Of a DNA stretch of 64,000 bases, positions 1-8,167 are shown piece by piece. The stretch's first letter is position 1. Every line of letters begins with the position of its first letter. The DNA lies in the NCBI RefSeq assembly GCF_014982745.1, contig NZ_JADCKA010000001.1, positions 124,001 to 188,000 on the forward strand, read 5' to 3'. The position numbers were made by a program, and so were the translations under genes. Origin of the DNA: Gallibacter intestinalis (GTDB lineage: Bacteria > Bacillota > Clostridia > Peptostreptococcales > Anaerovoracaceae). The notes beneath the pieces were generated by a model. The model was not told the origin of the DNA, did not search any database, and saw nothing but the letters and a program-made list of their open reading frames with translations.

Positions 1-187
1 GAAGTGCGGAGAAATTGAGGACATGGAAATGTTCAGCACATTTAACATGGGCATAGGCATGATGATGTTCGTAGATGAAAAGGATGCTGACGCAGTTGTC
101 AGCGCTCTTAAAGACGCCGGTGAAGAAGCGTCTGTTATAGGCAGAACTGTAAGATTTGAAAAGGAAAAGGTGATTATAAATGGGTAA
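1..187 (+). CDS. purM: Phosphoribosylformylglycinamidine cyclo-ligase, C-terminal fragment
   Basis: Only the last 61 codons are inside the window, read in the frame starting at base 2 and ending at the TAA at 185-187. The visible peptide includes FSTFNMGIGMMMFV followed by a C-terminal alpha/beta segment, the usual end of PurM (AIR synthetase), which closes the imidazole ring in purine synthesis. The last eight bases overlap the start of purN, so the two are probably translationally coupled. The identity rests on the short NMGIGM motif and the purine operon context. Confidence 0.88.
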   Translation, partial: KCGEIEDMEMFSTFNMGIGMMMFVDEKDADAVVSALKDAGEEASVIGRTVRFEKEKVIING

Positions 188-788
188 GAAAAAAGTTATA
201 AGAATTTCAGTGCTGGTATCCGGTAACGGTTCAAACCTTCAGGCTCTCATCGACGCCATAGAAGAAGGTTCTATTGAAAACGCTAAAATCGTGCAGGTTA
301 TCTCATCTAATGCTTCTGCATATGCTGTTGAAAGAGCTCAGGAACACGATATTCCTGTAAACATCATAACAAAGCATGACTATGCTGATATCAGAGACAG
401 AATGGATGCAATTCTGGAAGCTCTCAATAACGAATCAACAGATCTGGTTGTTCTGGCAGGATATCTGTCTATACTTCCAAAGAAAGTTATCGATGCATAT
501 GAAGACAGAATTATAAATGTGCATCCTGCACTGCTTCCTAAGCACGGCGGAAAGGAATGCTACGGCATTAAAGTTCATGAAAAGGTTATTGCAGCCGGAG
601 AAACAGAATCCGGTGCGACAGTGCATTATGTAGATGAAGGAATAGACACAGGAAGAATAATCATACAGGGTATCGTTCCGGTAAAATCAAGCGATACTCC
701 TGAACTGCTCCAGGCCAGAGTTCTTAAAAAAGAACATCAGATACTGCCTGAAGCGGTAAGAATGGTTATGAGAGAGAAAGGCTGGTAA
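180..788 (+). CDS. purN: Phosphoribosylglycinamide formyltransferase (GART)
   Basis: PurN moves a formyl group from 10-formyl-tetrahydrofolate to GAR, the third step of IMP synthesis. The 202-residue protein has the phosphate-binding SGNGSNLQ at 14-21 and the catalytic Asn-x-His in INVHPALLPK (Asn113, His115). A conserved acidic segment, VDEGIDTG, lies at 151-158 and should supply the catalytic Asp. The length is normal for the bacterial enzyme. The loop after the catalytic His reads KHGGKECYG instead of the common AFPG form. The ATG overlaps the end of purM and the gene is followed after 8 bp by the PurF-like gene, so it sits inside one operon. Confidence 0.95.
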   Translation: MGKKKVIRISVLVSGNGSNLQALIDAIEEGSIENAKIVQVISSNASAYAVERAQEHDIPVNIITKHDYADIRDRMDAILEALNNESTDLVVLAGYLSILPKKVIDAYEDRIINVHPALLPKHGGKECYGIKVHEKVIAAGETESGATVHYVDEGIDTGRIIIQGIVPVKSSDTPELLQARVLKKEHQILPEAVRMVMREKGW

Positions 789-796
789 AAAGAAGC

Positions 797-2227
797 ATGG
801 GTGGAGTATTTGGAGTAGTATCTAAAAATGACTGCGTTATGGATATATTCTTCGGTACCGACTATCATTCACATCTGGGTACTAAAAACGGAGGAATGTG
901 CATACTGCAGGAAGACGGATTTCACAGGACTATCAGAAGCATAGCAAACAGCCCTTTCAGAGGCAAATTTGAGGACGAACTGGATTCGATGGTAGGAAAT
1001 TACGGTATAGGAGCAATTTCTGATGGAGACCCTCAGCCTCTGACGGTAAAAAACAAGTTCGGCAACTGGGCCATTACAACAGTCGGCCGCATCAATAATA
1101 AAGATGAACTTGTCGACTGGCTCATAAATGAAAGCAACGCTCATTTCATGTCAAAGAGCGGCGGCGATGTGAATAATACCGAGCTAGTAGGAGCGATAGT
1201 TTCCACAGGAAAGGACATTACAGACGGAATCAGAATCGCTCAGGAAAAAGTGGACGGCTCAGTCACAATGCTTGTGCTTACGGAAGACGGAATGTATGCT
1301 GCAAGAGACCGATACGGCAGAACACCTCTGATACTCGGTAAAAAGGAAGGAGCATACTGCGCAGCTTCCGAAAGCTTCGCATTCATCAATATCGGTTATG
1401 AATATGACAGAGAACTTGGACCAGGAGAAATAGCATTTCTGACTCCTGACAGCGAAAAAACTGTAAAACCGGCAAACGATAAAATGAGAATATGCACTTT
1501 CCTCTGGTCATACTTCGGTTACACAACTTCCATTTACGAAGGACAGAATGTGGAACTGATGAGAAACAGAAACGGCGGACTTATGGCAAAGGCCGATAAG
1601 GAAGCCGGAATGCCGGAAGTTGACTATGTGGCAGGAGTACCTGATTCTGGTACAGCCCACGCTTTGGGATATGCCAACGAATCCAATATCCCATATTCAA
1701 GACCGCTTATAAAATACACACCGACATGGTCAAGAAGCTTTATGCCGACAAACCAGAAGGCAAGATCTCTGGTGGCTCAGATGAAGCTTATACCGGTGTT
1801 CAACATCATAAAAGACAAAAAGTTCGTGCTGATTGACGACTCCATCGTAAGGGGCACACAGCTTTCCGAAACCGTTGCCTACCTTATAGATAACGGAGCT
1901 AAGGAGATTCATGTAAGGTCAGCTTGTCCGCCGATTATGTACGGCTGCAAGTATCTTAACTTCTCAAGAACAATCAGCGAAATGGAGCTTATAACAAGAC
2001 GTACCATCAAGGATCTTGAGGGAATCGATGCAGAAGCGGAAGTTCCTCAGGATGTACTCGACAGATACGCCGATCCAAATACAAAGGAACATGAAAACAT
2101 GGTTGATTCCATAAGAAAACAGCTGCATTTTGACAGCTTGAGATTCCAGAAGCTTGACGATCTGCTGGAAGCCACAGGCGTGGATAAATGCAATCTGTGT
2201 ACTTACTGCTGGGACGGAAAGGAGTAA
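797..2227 (+). CDS. PurF-like amidophosphoribosyltransferase paralogue lacking the catalytic N-terminal Cys
   Basis: The 476-residue protein has the PurF fold order. An N-terminal class II glutaminase-like domain spans about 1-220. The phosphoribosyltransferase domain carries the PRPP loop VLIDDSIVRGTQ at about 344-355. Cys233, Cys384 and the C-x2-C-x2-C at 465-471 resemble the Fe-S ligands of Bacillus-type PurF. Canonical PurF starts Met-Cys and uses that Cys as nucleophile; here it starts MGGVFG with Gly at position 2. The usual HRGQ and oxyanion NGN motifs are replaced by HLGT and VGRIN. I infer loss of glutaminase activity, leaving an ammonia-dependent or regulatory role. I recall similar MGGFFG-type proteins in other Clostridia and Bacteroides, so this is probably a real subfamily. 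It lies between purN and purH; the usual clostridial purF position, before purM, is outside the window. Confidence 0.8.
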   Translation: MGGVFGVVSKNDCVMDIFFGTDYHSHLGTKNGGMCILQEDGFHRTIRSIANSPFRGKFEDELDSMVGNYGIGAISDGDPQPLTVKNKFGNWAITTVGRINNKDELVDWLINESNAHFMSKSGGDVNNTELVGAIVSTGKDITDGIRIAQEKVDGSVTMLVLTEDGMYAARDRYGRTPLILGKKEGAYCAASESFAFINIGYEYDRELGPGEIAFLTPDSEKTVKPANDKMRICTFLWSYFGYTTSIYEGQNVELMRNRNGGLMAKADKEAGMPEVDYVAGVPDSGTAHALGYANESNIPYSRPLIKYTPTWSRSFMPTNQKARSLVAQMKLIPVFNIIKDKKFVLIDDSIVRGTQLSETVAYLIDNGAKEIHVRSACPPIMYGCKYLNFSRTISEMELITRRTIKDLEGIDAEAEVPQDVLDRYADPNTKEHENMVDSIRKQLHFDSLRFQKLDDLLEATGVDKCNLCTYCWDGKE

Positions 2228-2230
2228 AAG

Positions 2231-3757
2231 ATGAGAGCGCTTATAAGTGTTTCGGACAAGACAGGTATAGTTGAATTCGCAAAGGGACTTGCGGATATGG
2301 GTGTTGAGATTATCTCCACAGGAGGTACCCACAAAAAACTTGAAGAAGCAGGTATAAAGGTTACAGGAGTTTCCGATATTACAGGATTTCCTGAATGCCT
2401 AGACGGAAGAGTGAAGACTCTGCATCCGGCTGTGCATGGCGGACTTCTGGCAAGAAGAGATGTGCCTGCACACATGGAGCAGCTGAAAGAACTGGGCATC
2501 ACACCGATTGATATCGTTGCTATCAATCTCTATCCGTTCAAGGAAACGATAATGAAGCCGGACGTTACTCTGGCAGATGCTATCGAAAATATTGATATAG
2601 GCGGACCTACAATGCTCAGATCCGCAGCGAAAAATCACAAGGATGTTATGGTAATCTGTGATCCTGCAGACTATGACAGAGCTCTGGAAGAACTCAAAAA
2701 AGGTGAAGTGCCTTATGAATTTAAGTATGAACTGGCTCTCAAAGTATTCCAGCACACAGCTGCCTACGATGCGATGATTTCAGACTACCTGAGAAAGCAG
2801 ATAGACGCTCCGCTGCCTGACAACCTGACTCTTACATTTGAAAAGGTTCAGGAACTCAGATACGGAGAAAATTCCCATCAGAAGGGACTTTACTATAAAG
2901 AAATTCAGCCGTTTAGCGGTGCTCTTGTTAACGCAAAACAGCTTCACGGTAAAGAACTTTCCTTTAACAACATCAACGATACTCAGGGAGCCCTGGGATG
3001 CCTCAAGGAATTTGAAGAACCTGCAGTTGTGGCAGTTAAGCACGCAAATCCATGTGGTGTTGCTGTCGGAGAAACTATTGCAGAAGCATATAAAAAAGCG
3101 TATGCCTGCGACCCTACATCCATATTCGGCGGCATAATCGCATGCAACAGAGAAGTGGATAAGGAAACGGCAGAGGAAATTGCAAAGATTTTCGTTGAAA
3201 TCGTAATCGCACCTTCTTTCTCTAAGGAAGCTATGGATGTGCTGACTCAGAAAAAGAATGTAAGACTTCTTGAGCTGCCTGATATCTTAGGTCAGCCGGA
3301 CAAGCACACCATCGACATCAAGAAGGTTAGCGGCGGATTGTTGGTACAGGATGCTGATAACACTCTCTTTGATGAGCTTAAGGTGGTAACAAAGAAGGCT
3401 CCTACAGACAAGGAAATGAAGGATCTTGAAATCGCCATGAAGGTTGTGAAACATACAAGAAGCAACGCTATCGTATTTGTTAAGGACGGCATGACTATCG
3501 GTATCGGACCTGGACAGACAAACAGAATCTGGGCTGTTGAAAATGCCATCAGACAGTCAAACTTTGATACAAAGGGCAGTGTAATGGCATCGGATGCGTT
3601 CTTCCCGTTTAATGACTGTGTGACAGCTGCGGCAGAAGCCGGTGTAACTGCAATCATACAGCCGGGAGGTTCAATCAGAGACCAGGAAAGCATCGATAAA
3701 GCAGATGAAACAGGTATCGCTATGATATTCAGCGGATACAGACATTTTAAACACTAA
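2231..3757 (+). CDS. purH: Bifunctional AICAR formyltransferase/IMP cyclohydrolase
   Basis: PurH catalyses the last two steps to IMP. The N-terminal MGS-like cyclohydrolase domain begins [19 protein letters not shown] and includes the STGGTHKKL phosphate loop. The C-terminal AICAR formyltransferase domain carries the catalytic Lys-His pair in [12 protein letters not shown] at about 270 and a terminal SGGSIRDQE-like segment near 480. The 508-residue length is normal. GGAAAGGAG lies just upstream of the ATG, and the gap to the PurF-like gene is only 3 bp, so the two are cotranscribed. Confidence 0.96.
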   Translation: MRALISVSDKTGIVEFAKGLADMGVEIISTGGTHKKLEEAGIKVTGVSDITGFPECLDGRVKTLHPAVHGGLLARRDVPAHMEQLKELGITPIDIVAINLYPFKETIMKPDVTLADAIENIDIGGPTMLRSAAKNHKDVMVICDPADYDRALEELKKGEVPYEFKYELALKVFQHTAAYDAMISDYLRKQIDAPLPDNLTLTFEKVQELRYGENSHQKGLYYKEIQPFSGALVNAKQLHGKELSFNNINDTQGALGCLKEFEEPAVVAVKHANPCGVAVGETIAEAYKKAYACDPTSIFGGIIACNREVDKETAEEIAKIFVEIVIAPSFSKEAMDVLTQKKNVRLLELPDILGQPDKHTIDIKKVSGGLLVQDADNTLFDELKVVTKKAPTDKEMKDLEIAMKVVKHTRSNAIVFVKDGMTIGIGPGQTNRIWAVENAIRQSNFDTKGSVMASDAFFPFNDCVTAAAEAGVTAIIQPGGSIRDQESIDKADETGIAMIFSGYRHFKH

Positions 3758-3773
3758 AATACAAAAGGGCGGA

Positions 3774-3796
3774 GCCGGGCATAAAGTCCGGCTTTC
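3774..3796 (+). other. Hairpin in the purH-purD gap
   Basis: GCCGG at 3774-3778 pairs with CCGGC at 3788-3792 across a 9-base loop, followed by only three T residues. This is too weak for a confident terminator. It may trim or stabilise the mRNA between purH and purD, or slightly reduce read-through. Confidence 0.35.
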
Positions 3797-3825
3797 GGCC
3801 TGTAATTTTACGGGAGAAACAAACT

Positions 3826-5097
3826 ATGAAAATACTGGTTGTAGGAAGCGGCGGCAGAGAACATGCCATTGCCTGGAAACTGGCACAGAGCCCGAAGGTA
3901 GATGAGCTCTATTGCGCGCCTGGAAATGCCGGCATAGCTCAGGTGGCTCAGTGTGTGGACATAAAAGCAGAAGATATTGACGGTATCAGAGATTTTGCAG
4001 TGGAAAACAGGATAGATATGGCAGTAATCGGTCCTGAAGTGCCGCTTGCAATGGGCATTACCGATGAACTGGAATCTGCCGGATTAAAGGTATTCGGCCC
4101 TAATAAAAAGTGTTCGCAGCTGGAAGCCAGCAAGGCATTTACAAAAAGCTTTTTAGCAAGACACGATATACCTACCGCAAAATATAAAGAATATACGGAC
4201 AAGGAAGCGCTTAAGGCAGATATAGGAATATACGGATATCCTATGGTTATCAAAGCGGATGGACTTGCTGCCGGCAAGGGTGTGATTCTTGCAGAAAACG
4301 CTGAAGATGCGGAAAAAGCCATTGAAGAAATGATGGGCGAAAAGGTGTTCGGCGATGCCGGAGACAAAATAGTCGTAGAAGAATGTCTTAAAGGCATTGA
4401 GGCTTCATGCCTGTGCTTCGTAGATGAAAATACAATAGTTCCTATGGAATCTGCTCAGGATTACAAGAGAATATTTGATGGAGATCGAGGACCTAACACA
4501 GGCGGAATGGGCACATATTCTCCTTCTCTTATATTCACACCGGAACTGGAAAAGAGAATAATGGACGAAATCCTCGCACCGACACTTGAAGGTTTCAAGG
4601 CGGATGGCCTGGATTTTAAAGGAGTTCTTTTTGTAGGCCTGATGATTACAGAAGATGGACCAAAGGTGATTGAGTTCAACAACCGATTCGGTGACCCTGA
4701 AACACAGTCTGTACTTATGAGGCTTGAAACAGATCTGTACGATATATTTGAAGCTGTCTGCGACAACAGACTGGATGAAATAGAAATTGAATGGAGCGAC
4801 AGAAAAGCTGTCTGCGTGGTTATGGCTTCCGGAGGATATCCGGGAGATTATGAAAAAGGTAAAGTCATAACTGGCCTTGATGATGTAGATGATGATGTTG
4901 TGGTATTCCATGCCGGAACTAAAGCTGGAGAAAACGGCGAAATTCTCACGGCGGGAGGTCGTGTGCTCGGTGTTACTGCGACTGGGGAAACACATGATGA
5001 GGCAAGAGCGAAAGCCTTTGCAAATGTTAAGAGGATTTCTTTTGAGGGTGCGCAGTATAGAAATGATATAGGAATTATTGTAAATAAAGATAAATAG
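3826..5097 (+). CDS. purD: Phosphoribosylamine-glycine ligase (GAR synthetase)
   Basis: PurD joins glycine to phosphoribosylamine using ATP. The 423-residue protein begins MKILVVGSGGREHAIAWKLA, the family signature. It has the ATP-grasp glycine-rich loop near KADGLAAGKGV (about 140-150) and the metal-binding segment EFNNRFGDPETQ near 285. The C-terminal domain contains FHAGTK. Length is normal. GGGAG lies before the ATG. It is the last pur gene here and is followed closely by ferritin. Confidence 0.96.
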   Translation: MKILVVGSGGREHAIAWKLAQSPKVDELYCAPGNAGIAQVAQCVDIKAEDIDGIRDFAVENRIDMAVIGPEVPLAMGITDELESAGLKVFGPNKKCSQLEASKAFTKSFLARHDIPTAKYKEYTDKEALKADIGIYGYPMVIKADGLAAGKGVILAENAEDAEKAIEEMMGEKVFGDAGDKIVVEECLKGIEASCLCFVDENTIVPMESAQDYKRIFDGDRGPNTGGMGTYSPSLIFTPELEKRIMDEILAPTLEGFKADGLDFKGVLFVGLMITEDGPKVIEFNNRFGDPETQSVLMRLETDLYDIFEAVCDNRLDEIEIEWSDRKAVCVVMASGGYPGDYEKGKVITGLDDVDDDVVVFHAGTKAGENGEILTAGGRVLGVTATGETHDEARAKAFANVKRISFEGAQYRNDIGIIVNKDK

Positions 5098-5116
5098 CAA
5101 AAGGGAGGAAATAAAC

Positions 5117-5632
5117 ATGCTGGATAAAAAAGTCACAGAACTGCTGGTGGATCAGGTGAATAAAGAGTTTTATTCGTCATATCTGTATCTTGCTTTTTCA
5201 AATTATTATACTGATGAAGGTCTGGACGGATATGCAAACTGGTATATGATTCAGGCACAGGAAGAAAGAGATCACGCTCTGCTGTTTATGAAGTATCTTC
5301 AGAATAACGGAGAAAGTGTTGAACTGGAAGCTATCGCAAAACCTGATATAAAACTTGAAAAACATATTGATCCTCTTGAAGAAGGATATAAGCACGAGCA
5401 GTATGTTACATCGCTTGTTCACAATATATATGAGGCTGCAGCAGGATGCAAGGATTACAGAACAATGCAGTTTTTAGACTGGTTTGTTCAGGAGCAGGGA
5501 GAAGAAGAGAGAAATGCCGAAGATATGATTAAGAAATATCAGCTTTTCGGAACAGATGCAAAAGGTCTCTATGCTCTTAACGAGGAATATAAGGCGAGAG
5601 TTTATTCTGCACCTTCGTTGGTATTGGACTAG
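5117..5632 (+). CDS. ftn: Bacterial non-haem ferritin
   Basis: This is a 171-residue ferritin, which oxidises ferrous iron at a dinuclear centre and stores it in a 24-subunit shell. Visible ferroxidase residues are Glu17 in VNKEFYSSYLYL, the Glu/His pair in AQEERDHALLF near 50, and Gln/Glu in FVQEQGEEERNAE near 127-131. The protein lacks the haem-binding Met typical of bacterioferritin. GGGAGG lies before the ATG. The gap after purD is only 19 bp, so it is probably transcribed at least partly from the pur operon, and a strong hairpin terminator follows. Confidence 0.93.
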   Translation: MLDKKVTELLVDQVNKEFYSSYLYLAFSNYYTDEGLDGYANWYMIQAQEERDHALLFMKYLQNNGESVELEAIAKPDIKLEKHIDPLEEGYKHEQYVTSLVHNIYEAAAGCKDYRTMQFLDWFVQEQGEEERNAEDMIKKYQLFGTDAKGLYALNEEYKARVYSAPSLVLD

Positions 5633-5657
5633 TAACTTAGAAGTTTATGAAATAAGT

Positions 5658-5690
5658 GGAGATATGTGACGAGCATATCTCCTTTTTATT
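5658..5690 (+). terminator. Rho-independent terminator after ferritin
   Basis: GGAGATATG at 5658-5666 pairs perfectly with CATATCTCC at 5674-5682 across a 7-base loop and is followed by TTTTTATTTT. The loop itself reads TGACGAG, which matches the repeat motif found just downstream. Confidence 0.9.
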
Positions 5691-5733
5691 TTCTCGTCAT
5701 TTGTTTGTCAATAATTGACGAGATTGACGAGAA
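5691..5733. promoter_or_regulatory. Cluster of TGACGAG(A) operator-like repeats
   Basis: TTCTCGTCA at 5691-5699 is the exact inverse of TGACGAGAA at 5725-5733. Between them TTGACGAGA occurs twice in perfect tandem, at 5715-5723 and 5724-5732. GTCAA at 5707-5711 faces TTGAC at 5715-5719. A further TGACGAG forms the loop of the preceding terminator. I infer an operator for the downstream winged-helix regulator, or an attenuation structure; no binding evidence exists here. Confidence 0.5.
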
Positions 5734-5790
5734 AGGATATGATTAGAGCATAAAATGATAATTGTGAAAAGAAAGAGAAAGAGGTAAGAT

Positions 5791-6795
5791 ATGAATTTCA
5801 GAGAAAGCGAAGTTGTCGAGTTAAAAGAAATAGATACTGAAGATATAAAAAAAGAATTGATTAGAAGAATGATAAAAGAAACAGATGGCGATAGATTTGA
5901 GGGAATGCGTTCCGTGGAGCAGGAACTCACATTTAATGCAACAGAGCAGGAGTTTGCTTTAAGAGGTATAGAATTTGGAAAAAGTCAAGAGAAGACATTG
6001 GGCATCATAAATAGCGATGGCATTTATACAAATCTGGGACTACTGATGTCAGATCAATGTAATTACACCATAAAAACAGCAATATTTCAGGGAAACGACC
6101 AAATGGTGTTTAAGGACAGACAGGAGTTTTCCGGATCTTTGCTAAAACAGATGAACGATGTTTACAGATACCTGGAACTCTACAATAAAACTCGCGGAGA
6201 GATAAACGGCTTAGTTAGAGTAGATACAAGGGATTATCCGCCGGTGGCTTTAAGAGAGGCTCTTCTTAATATGTTGGTACACAGAGATTATTCTTTCAGT
6301 GCCAGTGCAATGATTAAAATCTTTGATAACAGAGTTGAGTTTATTTCCATAGGCGGCTTGGCAACTGGAGCTGAGCTTAGCGATATAATGACAGGGGCAT
6401 CTTTTTGCAGAAATCAAAATCTTGCCAATGTATTTTTCAGATTAGAGCTTATAGAAGCTTACGGTACCGGCATACAGAAAATGATGCAGTCTTATGAAGA
6501 ATATGGCATGAAGCCTAAAATAGAAATCACAAGTAATACTTTTAAAGTAACATTGCCAAATGTAAATGCTTTTGAAGATGAAATAAAACAACTTCAAAAT
6601 GTTTCCGAGGAAGAAGCATTAGTTCTTTCGTATCTAAAAGAACATTATAGGATAACAAGAGCGGATGTCGAAAAAATCTTTGATGTGAGTCCATCTACGG
6701 CATCAAGGCTGCTTAGACGTATGTCGGAAGAAAATTTGCTGCAACAGCAAGGCAAGGGAAGAAGTGTTCGCTATATATTGCCGAGAGAAAAGTAA
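5791..6795 (+). CDS. AlbA_2/Schlafen-type ATP-binding regulator with its AlbA_2 domain deleted in frame
   Basis: Family members are usually about 470 residues. They start MNF/Y-x-ES-E-VELKE, then carry an AlbA_2 DNA-binding domain (IAFANTDGG-like), then an ATP-binding-like region and a C-terminal winged helix. This protein has 334 residues. It begins MNFRESEVVELKEIDTED and jumps after about residue 26 straight to RRMIKETDGDRFEGMRSVEQELTF, so roughly 100-130 residues containing the AlbA_2 domain are missing. The reading frame stays open. The rest is intact, including PPVALREALLNMLVHRDYS near 150, EAYGTGIQKM near 230 and a winged helix near 270-330. AGAGG precedes the ATG. It may be a decaying gene or a functional short form; the expected full length is from my recall of the family. 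Confidence 0.7.
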   Translation: MNFRESEVVELKEIDTEDIKKELIRRMIKETDGDRFEGMRSVEQELTFNATEQEFALRGIEFGKSQEKTLGIINSDGIYTNLGLLMSDQCNYTIKTAIFQGNDQMVFKDRQEFSGSLLKQMNDVYRYLELYNKTRGEINGLVRVDTRDYPPVALREALLNMLVHRDYSFSASAMIKIFDNRVEFISIGGLATGAELSDIMTGASFCRNQNLANVFFRLELIEAYGTGIQKMMQSYEEYGMKPKIEITSNTFKVTLPNVNAFEDEIKQLQNVSEEEALVLSYLKEHYRITRADVEKIFDVSPSTASRLLRRMSEENLLQQQGKGRSVRYILPREK

Positions 6796-6816
6796 ATAAG
6801 ATATAATATAAATGTC

Positions 6817-6974
6817 AGCAGGCGGAAAATCGCCTGCTCAGACCACAAAGGTCCAATCTCAAAATTGAGATTGGACCTTTGTCTACAGTCTGAAGCGGGG
6901 ACAATAAGTCTCCGCTTCTTGCATTGTGTGCATTGATATCTATCGAATCTTAACAAAACTACCCTTTTGTTAAG
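6817..6974. other. Four consecutive hairpins in a 304-bp gap upstream of the phosphate transporter
   Basis: No gene fits between 6796 and 7099. Four hairpins are visible. The first pairs AGCAGGCG (6817-6824) with CGCCTGCT (6831-6838). The second has an 18-bp stem, 6845-6862 with 6865-6882, flanked by CAGAC (6839-6843) and GTCTG (6888-6892). The third has 11-bp arms, GAAGCGGGGAC (6892-6902) and GTCTCCGCTTC (6908-6918), with one G-T wobble. The fourth pairs CTTAACAAAA (6949-6958) with TTTTGTTAAG (6965-6974). None has a clean T-run. They could end transcription of the upstream gene, form a small RNA, or be relics of a mobile repeat. Confidence 0.6.
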
Positions 6975-7021
6975 CCAATGTAAAGTGGCAGTAAATTGTT
7001 TGTTAAATAAGCGCAAAACTT

Positions 7022-7050
7022 GTGACAGAATAGAGCCTTTTGATTATAAT
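7022..7050 (+). promoter_or_regulatory. SigA-type promoter of the PiT phosphate transporter operon
   Basis: GTGACA at 7022-7027 and a perfect TATAAT at 7045-7050 are separated by 17 bp, about 50 bp before the transporter ATG. TGTTAA elements occur nearby (about 6969, 7001 and 7081). These resemble PhoP-box half-sites, but their spacing is not regular enough to claim PhoP control. Confidence 0.65.
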
Positions 7051-7099
7051 CGTGAAGGAAGTGTAAATTAGTAAAGTTTATGTTAAGAGAGGTCAAAGT

Positions 7100-8152
7100 A
7101 TGACGATTTCGTTTTTATCGTTTTTTGAGCAGGTTATAAGCAATCCTGTTCTGGCCATAACCGTACTGCTGACTCTGGCGGTAATATTGGTAAATGGATG
7201 GACCGATGCGCCTAACGCCATCGCCACATGCGTTTCCACCAGAGCCATAGGAGTGCGTAAAGCCATTATAATGGCGGCGGTATTTAATTTCCTGGGCGTA
7301 TTTGTAATGACCATGATAAACGCCAGCGTAGCCGCTACCATCTACAACATGGTTGACTTTGGAGGCAACAGCAGGGAAGCGCTGATAGCCCTCTGTGCGG
7401 CTCTATTTGCCATCGTATCATGGGCAACTGCCGCATGGTGGTTTGGTATACCGACCAGCGAAAGCCACGCCCTTATAGCCGGAATTTCCGGTGCTGCCAT
7501 CGCTCTGCACAGCGGTCTTGACGGCATCAATGGAGCTGAGTGGATAAAGGTTATATACGGTCTTGTGCTTTCCACAATACTGGGATTTGCCTTCGGATGG
7601 ATATGCTCCAAGGTTATCAACACCATATGCAAAAATATGGACAGAAATAAGACTACGGGATTTTTCGGAGGAGCTCAGATTGCCGGCGGAGCCACCATGG
7701 CATTTATGCACGGCGCTCAGGACGGACAGAAGTTTATGGGCGTGTTCATGCTGGGAGTTTTCCTGGCCAACGGACAGAGCAATGTTGAGACATTCCAGAT
7801 TCCTATATGGCTTATGCTCCTGTGCAGTGCTGTAATGGGTCTTGGAACTTCCATAGGCGGATACCGCATCATCAAATCCGTAGGTATGGACATGGTAAAG
7901 CTTGAAAAGCATCAGGGCTTTGCGGCGGATGCGGCAGGCGCAGGATGTCTGCTTCTTTCATCCCTTACGGGTATTCCGGTATCTACAACCCATACAAAGA
8001 CAACTGCTATTATGGGTGTAGGAGCCGCTAAAAGACTTTCCAGCGTAAACTGGGGCGTTGTAAAGGATATGGTGCTCACTTGGGTGCTGACATTCCCGGG
8101 ATGCGGAATCATCGGATTCCTTATGGCTAAACTGTTTATGTGGTTATTTTAA
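7100..8152 (+). CDS. pit: PiT-family inorganic phosphate transporter
   Basis: This 350-residue polytopic membrane protein should take up phosphate, probably as a metal-phosphate complex or with a coupling ion. It has the two PiT signature repeats. The first is NGWTDAPNAIATCVSTRA near 33-49, matching the GxxDxxNA pattern. The second half carries GFFGGAQIAGGATMAFMHGAQDGQKFMG near 190-215. PTSESHALI and PVSTTHTKT match the paired P-x-S-x-(S/T)-H motifs. About ten hydrophobic segments are present. It is followed 15 bp later by its DUF47 partner. Confidence 0.93.
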   Translation: MTISFLSFFEQVISNPVLAITVLLTLAVILVNGWTDAPNAIATCVSTRAIGVRKAIIMAAVFNFLGVFVMTMINASVAATIYNMVDFGGNSREALIALCAALFAIVSWATAAWWFGIPTSESHALIAGISGAAIALHSGLDGINGAEWIKVIYGLVLSTILGFAFGWICSKVINTICKNMDRNKTTGFFGGAQIAGGATMAFMHGAQDGQKFMGVFMLGVFLANGQSNVETFQIPIWLMLLCSAVMGLGTSIGGYRIIKSVGMDMVKLEKHQGFAADAAGAGCLLLSSLTGIPVSTTHTKTTAIMGVGAAKRLSSVNWGVVKDMVLTWVLTFPGCGIIGFLMAKLFMWLF

Positions 8153-8167
8153 CGGAGGATAAATACA

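Noticed and set aside
6771-7016. An 81-codon open frame on the minus strand across the hairpin cluster
   Set aside because: It has no good ribosome site, no recognisable motif, and coincides with four inverted repeats that explain the sequence better.
6949-7090. PhoP boxes before the phosphate transporter
   Set aside because: TGTTAA elements are present but irregularly spaced; the match is too weak to call as a site.
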